The translations under genes and the position numbers were made by a program. From contig JAIPMN010000625.1 in assembly GCA_020650975.1 (NCBI GenBank), positions 6,762-36,972 of the forward strand: 30,211 nt of DNA, in the 5' to 3' direction. The notes beneath the pieces were generated by a model that was not told where the DNA came from, made no database searches, and saw nothing but the letters and a program-made list of their open reading frames with translations. Shown one piece after another: positions 12,401 to 24,400 of the stretch. Position 1 is the stretch's first letter. Every line of letters starts with the position of its first letter. This stretch comes from Apostichopus californicus (Eukaryota > Echinodermata > Holothuroidea > Aspidochirotida > Stichopodidae).

Positions 12401-15400
12401 GTGTCGGAGAACGACGAGCGGGTCGCCTTCTTCGAAGACTGTACAGAGAGGGTAAGTCTTCATTATCTGCTCGTACGTCATCAAAACTGATCTCCCCTGG
12501 AGCATCAGCAGTTTGACGGAATCTCCTCGTTACTTCTTAATTACTCTCTATCTGCTTATCAACGCAGAAAATTATATTTGTAAAGGGTGCGCTGACATTT
12601 GAGGCAATCGAGTTGATGTTCTATTTAGAAAAACATTATGAGACCATTGGTTCCCTGTTGTGCGACTTAAAATAACAAATAAAATGCCTGATATGAATGC
12701 AAGGTTTGTTTATCAAAGTGCAAAAATATCAAAATTTGCAATTTTTTTGTAATAACATTTTTGAAAATATCAGTGTTTATTCTGTATAAGGAAACAAAAT
12801 ATATTCTTTTTTTGCACAACTTTCAATGAGATGGGCAATCAGGTCCACTTTCCTGTTGTGGGACTTAAAATAACAAAATGAAATGACTGATATGAATGCA
12901 AGGTTAGTTTATTTAAGAGCAAAAATATCAAAAGTTTTGATTTTGATTTTCATATTTTGAAAATATCAGCATTTATTCTGTATAAGGAAACAAAAAAATT
13001 TTCTTCTTGCACAACTTTTCAATGTGATGTGTAAATCAAACCTGCAGTGGGAGGACGAGTTTTAATTTTTCTTGAAACAGACACATCCCTCTAAGGATAT
13101 AGGCATTTTCTCTGCATTTCATCAGTGGCTGGTAACGCAAAAATCTCTTCTCCGAGCAGCTCTAGGATACAGACACATTTTCCTAGAATTAGCCGACAGT
13201 TATTTGATAACGAAGAATTTGTTGACGTGTCAACACCTGCTTTTATATATCAGCAGCAGTTGTCAAGATTTTAAGACTTATTTTTGTGGGTTTTTTTGGC
13301 TCCCTATGGTGTGAAGTCAATGATTTTCTTAGAGAAAGAGAAAGAGAGAGAGTCATTTTGAAATGGTTAATAACCTGGAATTCCTTCTCCAGGCCAACTT
13401 TATGATGAAGGTTTGAATGTAAGCGTGAAATGACGTTGATTACCACAAATGGATAAAGGGAAAGTTTTGGTCAAGGGTACACTACTGTATTAATATCCTA
13501 GCAGCGATTTCATGAAGCTACTGATCTACATTGCTTGCTGTAGTTTTAATTTTTATATTTGAAGTATTTAGTTCCCTCTCAACAGTTTACATATTGGCTT
13601 TGATAATCAATGAGTGACGAAAACCACGGCTGCCAAGTTCGGGGCAATAACGGGTTTGCTAATTAACTTAATTGATTGAGTGACAAAACAATGTTACTGT
13701 GAGTCTGGTTTCTGGCTTTCATCTCATCATGTTGTGAGTGCAAATCCCAATGGAATAATGGGTAAATTATTCCAGTGTACTGTGAGAGGTTCACACAGTT
13801 TCACTGAAACGGTCAATAAGTCTTGAATGTTTTACACACTAGCATTTGTACCATATTCCAAGTATTTTGAAAAATGGACTTTGATAGATTTTGAAAGTAT
13901 CATTAGCTTACATTGTAACACTTTGGGCTTTGTTTACATTAATTTCAGCACTTTCACAAAAGACTTCCTCAACTCAACACCAACTACAAAAAGTCACAAG
14001 TTTTTTTTTAACTCGGTGTAATCTTTTTTACGTACATCAACAGTATCTCATGTATTTGACATGGCAAATTTTATCACGGTTCCCCCTGCGTTTGTGACCT
14101 AATCATGCGTTTAAGAAAAAGGGAATTCTTGATTGTTATCTTCTAGGTTGATCCTGAAGGTAAAGAGGATGTCAAACTGATTGATTACGAGGCTGTCCGC
14201 GACAGCGAACACACCGTCTTCGTCACGCCACCCGACGAAACAGAACTCGAGGGAATGGAATTTGAGTGAGTAGTATTGTCTTCAGTGTTGAGGGCTTTTG
14301 AAATGACAATATTTGTAAAAGGCTAAAAGAAGTATTGTGTTTGTTGGTTTCATGTAAGATAACATCTGTGACTTATGGTGCTTTGAGGATATCTTCATGC
14401 ATCACTGATGGTGATGTTGTTTTCTCTGATATTATTTACTTTGTTGCAACTGCCTCTCTTAAAGCCCTGTAGTTAACATTGATTATGTATCCTATTACTG
14501 CAGAGGACGGATTCTAAACTAAAACCATAAGCAGGGCTAAAAAGACAGACATCTTGGAAAGCTCACAGCTGAATTGGCTGTTCAAATGTGCAATATATTA
14601 ATCTTGAGAGGGCAAGGACTTTCTAATATTGAACTTATAGTATATGCATAGGAGTTTTTTGTTTCTTGGGGATGAGATGGTGGAGATAGAGTTTTTTTTG
14701 GGGGGTGGGGGGGGGATTGGATGATAGAGGGATTAAAGATAGAGTTTTCTTCTTGGGGATGGGATGGTAGAGGGATTAGAGCGAATAGAGGAAGGAGGAG
14801 TGATGGGTGGACCTGGTATTGCATCTGTAATTTGCGATCCGTTGTGTGAGTTATATTTAGTTCAGTAGTCATTGTATCCAGTAAATACTGTGATAAGGCT
14901 AAGTTAAATCTGAAATTGGTCAAAGCAGCCATGGTCCCTGAAATGGGCAGTAGCCATGTTCAATCTCAGGAAAGGAGAATGACAGGTGATAAGGGGTTGT
15001 GGGCATTACAGCAATCTGGAAGATAATTGCGGTAATTTGCCTTCAGTTCTGCCAGCTATTGCTAACCTACCAATGAACTTCATTCTGAGATTGACAATAG
15101 AGATTGAACAACTGTTTAAATCCAGTTCACCTTTTAATACATATGTGTGCAATCTACTCTTCCTGGTTAATGTTTCAGCTACCAAGGATTTCCCGTACTG
15201 AACCCGTCCCTCTTCCTGCCAATGGGACAAGAGGGTAACATCGCTAATCGCAGCACCAGGAATGTCTTCAACAGTCCTTTCCCGCGGAGGACGAAACAAG
15301 AGATGAGGCAATCCCAGAAGATGGCTAAAAGCCAGGCATCATCTCCAGAGCAATGGGCTAAGTAAGGATGCCGAAAATCTCTTTTCTCTTTATCTCTCTC

Positions 15401-18400
15401 TAGCGCTCTATGTGGCAATTCTAATCGTTAGCCTTGGGGGACAGTTTCATGTCAATTGGAAAATTAAGAAATCAGTTTACTGAATTTTGTGTCAAAACTG
15501 CACTTCTGCTTTACAAAAGCAAAAATCACACAGTTGCTAGTATCCTAAATGTTATCAGGTTTAAAATTCTTTTAAATTTTTGTAATGTATGTGACAAAAC
15601 CAGAGTGAAGTAGCTATGATCTTTCCACAGAGGAGGATAATACTAGAAAAAGTTTGCTATTCGACATGTAGGTATCAGATGTATCGTAAATGTCACGTAC
15701 GGCGGCTGTGTTACCCCAAAAGCATCCATTTTCACGTAACTTTTAAAAGGGTTCCACCGTGAATCGGTTCAGTCGAGTGGAAATTAACCAGGAGTGTCTA
15801 ACATTTGAGAGGAACAATCCATTATCTCCAAAAGGTCAAGCATCTCTTAACAGTATGATGTTTCATTATGAATGGAGTACTTACATCATATGTACTGGCA
15901 GGAATCGGTGGCAATGTGCTGTTGTATCTCAATATTCACATGGATGCAAACCTTGCCGATCGGTGCTTCCACAAATGATGGAACCTATTTTAGTTTCGTC
16001 TTGGTTTAGTCCGATCTCAGGTCATTTTTGATATTTTTTCCCCATTTTATTTTATTTATTCCTTGCCACATATCTTCTAGTTTCGTCATATTTTCTATCT
16101 CTGCTGTTTCGTTTTTTCAGCTACCTCCTGAGTCAGTGCTACGCCCTCTGGTTTCTGCATCTGCCATCCTACGTTCAGGGCACACATTCCAAGACAAGAG
16201 CTCTCAAGGCGTCCTTTGAGGTTCTAAAGAAAATCCAGGGAAAGAATCTCCATCTTGTTGATGAGGTACAAGTCTGTTTTTTTTCTTTCCTCAGTACATA
16301 TGTCGGCCGGGAAGGCAGGTATTTTAGCATGCTTAGCAGCCACATGTGCATATGGGAGACACTACAGGGAGATACGCTACACTTTGAGTGGCTATCCAGC
16401 GTACTGTTTTACCTCATTGTGGATTCTGTTTCGATTTGGAAGACCATTTCAAATAGGAAAAATCATGGATTCCTCCAACAACCACATTACTTAAGCCTGC
16501 CAGGGCTTGAACCCACAATCTCCCAAATGATAGGATTTCATTGCCTTGAATGTCGCTGCATTTATCCAGGTGACCTGACCATAGCAATGGTCAAAGGTTA
16601 AGTAATAAGTGATCGACATTGAATGAACTAAGTTCTGATGCGCCTTTACTAACATAGAGTGGTCCTTACTGTGAAGTTATAATTGAGCTACAACTCTAAT
16701 TATTTATCCCACATTTGCCTGGGCTTTATAGTTGACCCTGGGCCCAGACCATAGTCCCCCTCCTGAACCCCCCTGCCCCTGTTCACTCTCACGAGGCCTC
16801 ACAAATTCAACCCTTTCTTCCTACAGGTCTGTTATCGTATACTGATGCAGCTGTGTGGTCAGTACAGCCAGCCGGTGTTAGCTGTTCAAGTCTTCATGGA
16901 GATGAGGCAGAGAGATGTCAAGATAAATGCCATCACCTACGGATATTATAACAAAGTAAGAATCTCTCAAGCGTCTCGGGAAGTGCATGCAATAACTCCA
17001 AACCATCTTTGCAGGGTCCCCTTCCCCCTCCCCCCCCCTTTGCCAAAGGAAATTCACATTTTGGTAATCACAAGATCAAAGTACAAAATTGTTTGTTAAA
17101 TTGGCCTTTTCTAGTGTGGAGTAAAGTGAAGTGAGATTAACTGCTGTTTGGAATCTGTGGACTCTACTTTTTCATTTCTTGCCAAGAGGTCAAATATTGT
17201 GGGTAATTTGGTTTTATAAAAGGAAATGCAAATAGGGAAAGAGATAATGAGATTATGAGAAATATTCATTATTGTAGGCTGGTTAGTCAAAGCGATATTT
17301 TTTCCCCGTTCGGCAGAAGTAAATATTTACTGTTTTATGGAAATGCCTGGTGAAGTGTGGTCAACTGTAAACGAGCATCCCTAGAGCCAATGGCGATTGA
17401 TTGGGTATTGTAGAATAGGTGGCGGTATTCCTGATTAGTTAGAGCCTAGCAACAACTTGCACCTATAAATCAATAGGTAATTTGTACTTTTGTTGGGTAT
17501 TGTAGGATCTTGATGGTGGACTGAAGCTGTAAGTAGGTCTCAGTACATGAAATATTTTGCTATGCACCTCTCGACTGAATTCCACGTGATGTTTGTAGCA
17601 GATTGAATCATTCCGCGATTCAGACAGTTTCCCTCAGAAAAATGACAGTCTGTTTGAATGAAGTAAATAAACGTACTAAGAGTAATAAGTTTTAGTAATG
17701 GAAAGAAATTTCTTAAACATACCTTACTTTTAACTGTACTGGCAAATATATGCAACCTTACCGTGAGGGTTTTAGAAGCCCTTCAAAACCGGAAACCCAT
17801 CTGTAAGTCCTTGGCTTGGTGGCTGTGATGGTAGAAATATGACACAACATTTACTTACTTCGTCCTAACCAGGCTGTCTTGGAGAGCCGCTGGCCCGCCT
17901 CTTCTTTCAGCGGGTATCAGCAGTGGGTAAAGCTGCGCCACACCCTGTTGGCAGTGGCGCAGTTCAAGCGCTCCCTGAAACGGCGCAGTTACTCGGACAA
18001 CAGTGACGTGGTCAGCAGGAGCAGTGGTGACTCGGTAGAGGCTGACGGGAGGGTGGAAGAAGCATCTGCAAATCCTTGTACCATGACAAGAGAAGAGAAG
18101 AGCAGTACTGGTATGAATGATCTCTAACCCATCCCCCTCCCCATTCCCCCAACCACCTCCCCATTCCCCCATCCCCATTCCCCCAGCCCCCTCCCCAACC
18201 TATATTTTTCCTTTTTTCCTGAAATCTCCTTTTCAAAATGGCCCAAAAGCTTATACTTAGTCATTTTGTTATAGTAGAGTATTCCTGTAGCCTTGAAATA
18301 TTCTCACATGTAACTTGCTGTAATTTAAATCCTGCTATTGTAGCTTGCAGGATGTCAGTTTATTTTGTAATCAATTATCCCATCCATTTCTTCATCTATC

Positions 18401-21400
18401 AATCAATCAATCAATCAATCAATCAGTCAGTTAGTCAGATGTCAGCTTATTTTGTAATCAATGATGCCATCCATTTCTCCATCTATCAATCAATGAATCA
18501 ATCAGTCAGTCAGTTAGTCACTATTTCAGTCACTCATCTTTCCATGTGTGGTTGTCCGTCTCTCTGTTCAATGGGGAGATGAGGTCAAAGAGGCAACAGA
18601 AAACATCACGACAGGTTAGGGTCTAAAAATAGGATATTCGGAAGGGTGAGGGCAACAACCAGAGCTCTCCACTCTTCTCTGCCCTCTTCCTCCCCCCACC
18701 CACAAACTTTTCCCTCTCTTTTTTACAACTCTTGTTATTTTACCTTTGCTGTGGTTGACATCTCTGCACTTTTCAAACTGAGGTGTAAAAGCATATAACC
18801 TAACCACTTGAATCATCGATACAGTGTTGCAGTCATTTAAGCAATATTAAAAGTTATTCATCTGCTTGCTGTAACATCATCATGCACTGTCTTCTCCAAT
18901 GAAGACAAACTGCCTCTAGACTTTGACTTTAAAAATGTGTTTTTTGTTTTTGCTTTGGGTGGCATAGTTTAGTCATCTACTAACTTGGGAAACAGTTGTC
19001 TTATTTGATCTCAGTTGCTTTGCTGGGGGATGCGGAATGCGCATTCTGTACAGAATAGTTTTCAGTATTCTGAACTTCCCGAATCAAAGTATTGGCAACA
19101 GACCATTTCAGAAATACACCTCGTCATAAGAAAGAGAAGCAAAGTAAATTGTTTCATAGTGAGTTTGCCATTTTGCACATAACACCCTCTTCAAGTAGTC
19201 AAATCTAGAATTACTCAAAAGTCGATAATTTTGATATTAACCAAACTTTTCGTGGTTCTATCACTTTTTGCTGTTTGGTATCATTTGGTTTTTCTAGCTT
19301 CAAGTAGTCAAATCTAGAATTACTCAAAAGTCAATAAGTTTTGATATTAACCAAACTTTGTGTGGTTTCTATCACTTTTTGCTGTTTGGTATCATTTGGT
19401 TTTTCTAGCTTCCAGTAGTCAAATCTAGAATTACTCAAAATGCAATAAGTTTTGATATTAACCAAACTTTGTGTGGTTCTATCACTTTTTGCTGTTTGGT
19501 ATCATTTGGTTTTTTCTAGCTTCTTTCAAAGGCATGGCTGAATTGATAACCCCTAACTTGCTTATTTTTTTTTCTCTTTTTCTTTTTTGTAAGTCTTTCC
19601 CTCCATCCGTTCTCGTTTCTGCAATTTCCCGGCATTTCTCTATCAACAGGCAACTCTGACATGGGGTACATGACCATGGATGAGTCCGCTACGGTAGACC
19701 TCCTTGGCTCCCCTGATTTGTCCCCTATCAGACCCCAGGAGACAAAACTGCAACCCCCACTCATTCCCCTGGGTGGGGATAACATGATCCCTCAAGAGGA
19801 AGGGGTCCAAAGTGCGGAAATCACGCCAGTACAAGAAGATGCTGCATCTCCCTTACTAAATGGTTAGCCAAAATCATAAGCTGTAACCTGCTGTGTCTAT
19901 GGTGGTTGTTTGCAACTCTTTGTCGCACCAAAAAAAAAGGAAAAAATTGTGAATATATATACCTGTATCTGTGTCATGTTGCTAATACTTGCATATTCAG
20001 TTGGTCATATCATGAAATATACTCAAATGTGCCAAGATCCCTTTATATATGGAGATTGTCAATATATGTATACTTTTAATATGGTTTCTTTCATGGATAT
20101 AGTGAAATACACTAACCTCCTTGAAAATATGGGATCCCCTCAAAAAAAAGGAGAGGGGAGGGGTAGAAAGAGAGAGGGAGATATTTAAGTTATTATATAT
20201 GTTTATATGTATAATGGGAAGCTTTATTCAACGTCGGTTGCTCTGTTAACTCTCTGTTAAAATTTGTTGAATTTCGGTGAAATTGTACACCTTGTATACC
20301 TCGCTCGAACCATTTCAACTCCTAGCTTTTCTCTATTCAGTTCATTTTAATTAATTTAAATTAATATGCATCGCTTGGAATTAACAATTTTTACTCACAG
20401 TAGTGCTTGCAAGCTTGCTCATCATAACCTCACTTATCCAAAAACCTACACACACACACACCACCAAAAACTTTAATAAAGAAATAAAAGAATTACATGA
20501 TGAAATAATACGTTCTGAAACAGGGGATCGAAACTGAAATGATATAAAGATGTCATTTTGTAATATTCTTGTTGTGTTCTGCTTTGCTGTCCAGGTTTAA
20601 TACTTTGGTAAGTTTTAATTTTTCCTGAGGATAATCTGGCTTGCCTTTGCAAACTGACGGAATGGTATCACTCGTTACCGGAAAAAAAACTCAAAAATAC
20701 CCACAATGCAGCATGAATTCAGACATTCAGTTATCTTCTACAAATGGATTTGGTTGTCCTACAATTTATCCAAGATCTTCCCGGCCATGAAATCTTTACT
20801 GGAAACCAGCATGGCTGTTTCTGTGACAGTATATAGATTGAAAGTTTTGTTGTTTTTTTTCTGTTTGAAATGTGATAACAGATATACTTTAGTGCCACAT
20901 TTAATTTTCATTCTCACGAAGGAAGACACTGTTGGTTGATTAGATCACTCTTTGCACAAAGTTAGTATTTGGTAAAGGGTGAAACTCACCCAGTTTGTAA
21001 ACATTTTGGATAAGTGAGGTTTAACTGCATCCACATCACATTGAACATACTAATACTGTAGTTTGTGTTTCATTGCAAGACTAATTCATGTGGCCATTAT
21101 TTGTATTTAACAGCTGTTGTAATAATGTTGTTTGAACTACACATTAACAGGTTTCATGAACATTTATCTTCATCATACATGAATACACATGTCTGGTGCA
21201 CAATTTATCATTTTTTTAATAAATATTTGCAATATAGAATTTTAAATGTTGCTCGCATGAGAGGGATAAGGAAATGATTGAAACAACATTAAACAAAAAA
21301 AGCTCCAAGTTCTCTGGACAAAAGAGGAAAGAGTTGATGAACTGTATTATGCAAATTTGTTCAAACTTTGAATAAATAAAAATAAAAACAACAAATTACA

Positions 21401-24400
21401 GAAAGATAAAAGAAATGCCAAATGAAAACCGGTTTTACCCTCAAATTTTGTCATATTATTGACACATATATATTTTCCTCAACAAATTTTGAAAAAGCAG
21501 TCTTTTGGTTGTGTGTCTTAACAAGCCTATGTTGTCGGTTAATATCACCTGACAGGACATGCCGCAGGTCAGCTGTTGATAGACACAGGACCCTGTAGCA
21601 ACACCTCGACACCAGTCAACGCCTCGGATGACAACTCAACGCTAACAAACAGTATGATGACAGACATGGCGAGCCCCAAAACCGTCACCGTCTCCAGAAA
21701 TAGTAGCATCGTTCGCAAGAGCGAAGGAAGTTCTAGTTCGATGGATGGTATTACTAGGGGCAACTCAGGTGAGAGTTTCTTGTGCTTGCTTTTTTCTCCA
21801 TTAAGCTACAAAATTTGATGAATTTGTTATTTGCTTTACTCTTCTCTTACCTGTCTCCTCTCAAATCATGTACATTTGACATCTAAATAATCTACCAGAC
21901 TTGGTAACAGCTTAGCACTGTGCCCCCCCCACCACCCCCTGCCCCTCTGACCCACATTAAGAACACTGCCCACATCAGCTTCTCCCTGAATCTGCCATTC
22001 GGCATTTGTGACACACACCCTGTATTCTGCTGCTCATGCTGTATTTTTAGCACTTGTAATCTGAAGGTGATGCTGATGCAAGACCACCTTCTCTCAAATC
22101 AGAAATCTAAATCTTTGGGTGGTTTGTGGGGTAGGGGGGGATGGGGTGTTTTGGGTTACAGCATATTGATGATTAATATTCATAAATTCCCTTTTTGTGG
22201 TTTTACAATTAAAACTGATCTGTTGTTGAATTCTACTCCAGCTTCCGGTCTGGACGACCTTCTCAAGAACAGTTCCACTTCCGCGGAGACTAGCGTGTTC
22301 GATGACTTTGACTCGGGCATTTCTAGCCTCAACTCTCGGAGAAGACATCACAGCGAGGACAGCCCTATTTGGCCCCTGTCTGTTTCGTCAGCTCATTCAA
22401 AGTCAAACGGGACCGGGCCACGCCATAAATCTCCCGGGACCACCAAGTCGGCGAGTAGTTCGCCGGGTCTCTGGAAGAAGGAACTCTTTGGCAGCGACGC
22501 ACGCATCATTGAAGGACTGACTAGCCTAGACCCCATCTCGGGGACAGAAAGGACTAGACCGGATAAGATTGTAGAAATGAAGGAATCTTCCGACGGTGAC
22601 ACCCATAACAGGTCTCACTCTCTAGGTAGTAAAACTCAGCTAGGTGACATAATTCTGCCTCCCAAGGAGGCCAATTCTCTCGGCGAGTGCAATCATGTCG
22701 GACACCTCGATCCCGAGGAGGAGAACAAGAAGAACAAGCAGAAAGTCGAAAAGATCAGTAAAAATGCGGATCTTCTGATAAACTTTGAGGACGGGGGTGG
22801 AGGAGGGGGGGATAACGGCGTCGATTCGAGTAAAGACAAAGCTTCCAGCGATAGTTTCTTCCAACCGTCTCCGACGAAGACGACGACGATAGAGCACAAG
22901 ACTTGCCCGACGGAGACAAACCACAAATCTTCGTTCGACAGCTTAGACTCGGAAGACTTGCTTACCGATTCCAAGAAGACCACGTCGACGAAGGCCAGAG
23001 TCGACAGCGAGGGCAGCGAACCCACAGGGTCCCCGAACAGTACCTCGCCGTCAAATTCGAAAGAGAATCTGTCCTCCTCCTCCTCGTTCACCAGGAACAA
23101 ACAGAGGCAGAGTTTCTTGAAAAACCTTCTGAATACGTCGGGACTGAGCCCTCACGTGTCCAAGGAATCCCTCTCTAGAAAACTGTTTGCCGCCGGTAGT
23201 CATATGGAATATTTCGGTAGCTCCATGAAGAGTAAAACCCTCGGATTCGCAACCAAGGTCGGGGAGTACACCAAATCTTTTACCGCGGTTCCGGCAAATG
23301 ACAACGAATCCGGAACCAGATCCCCGGCTACGGGTAGTCTGATCGATTTGGCGGACGCGACCTCCGAGCCCGGAGACGAAAAAGACTCGTTGAACATACT
23401 CCAAAAAAAGTTAGATACAGAGGAATCTTTAGAAGATCTTGGAATTATCCTTCCATCATTTCAAGGTGAGTCAAAGGAGTCGTCAATTTATCGCCGATGA
23501 GAAACCTCGTCAGTCAGTCAAAGCTCATTAAAAAAAGGGCTTGTCATGGTGACTCCCTGTTTTTTTAAATCAATATGAAGTGGACCAGTGAAATTCTTTC
23601 TTAATACAGAAGTTTGGGGAGTAGGTAGTCTTGGATCAATGCCAGGTTATATTTGTTAGAAGGGAGGTTTTACAGTAGTTTAACAGCATTTACATCTCTT
23701 TAATTAATTACAGAATACATCTTTCTCTCAGGCAGCTCTGGGCAGTCACACTTCTAGCCTGCTGGAAAAGTCCATTTTGATACTTAACAGAATAAGTGGG
23801 AGGCACTAGGCCTACATACATACATACATACATGGTAACCATGCATGGTAAAAGCACACTGCAAGTCACGAAGCATCCATCGGTTTTCATAGCATCTTGG
23901 TACTCGATATCACAATTCTTTTGGGGGGAAACGCCCTTATTTTTTTGTCGAAACGGTGAATTTGCCATCGATCTGATCCTGTCATTGCATGGTTTGATTT
24001 TTTTGGTACTTTTTGACATTTGGAATCGTTAACCAAGCGAATAGCTCCCAGGTTCAGTGTCTTGCATGTTACAATAAGTAGCCCGCAATACAAAATTTGA
24101 ATCGTCAATGTGCAAACGTTTTTATGACAGTATCTATTTTTTGAATGACTCTCTCTCAGGGAGCAGCCAATCCCTGAATAATCCATTGACGGACCAGGAG
24201 GAATCTCCGAGAAGGTTATACGCTATGGAAGTCACCATGTCCAGCTGTTGTAGATGCAGCCAGTGTAAATGCCTCATCTACGACGAAGCCATCATCTCAG
24301 GCTGGAGCGCCGACGAATCCAAATTTCAAACCAGGTAGGAGAACCGGTCGGAAGGTATCGCTCACTTTGTGAGGGGGTGTCTCATGTCGGAATGATTGAT

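Larger units (their letters stand above)
18111..19649 (+). other. Intron 14 (1539 bp)
   Basis: Donor GTATGA, acceptor CAACAG. It contains a C-rich repeat directly after the donor (18125-18200), an 87/83-bp tandem repeat with AATC microsatellite (18351-18520) and a triplicated 110-bp unit (19189-19519). No gene is seen. The TAA in frame 14 bases past the donor would end a retained-intron product. Confidence 0.85.

Noticed and set aside
13700-13752. tRNA-like or SINE fragment in intron 9 (GAGTGCAAATCCC, B-box-like)
   Set aside because: Only the B-box region partly matches, with a mismatch at a key T. No A box or folded cloverleaf was found.
15759-16031. 90-codon frame in intron 11 as an extra exon
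   Set aside because: Exons 11 and 12 join exactly in phase and the protein is contiguous with homologues there, so no extra exon is needed.
21920-22241. Start of a 526-codon frame as a separate gene beginning at 21920
   Set aside because: Its last 408 codons are exon 17 and a good acceptor lies at 22235-22241. The first part is intron-like, so it is not a separate gene.
22640-23404. Minus-strand frames of 94-135 codons opposite exon 17
   Set aside because: They are antisense shadows of a long GC-rich coding exon whose + strand frame is well supported by junction phases.
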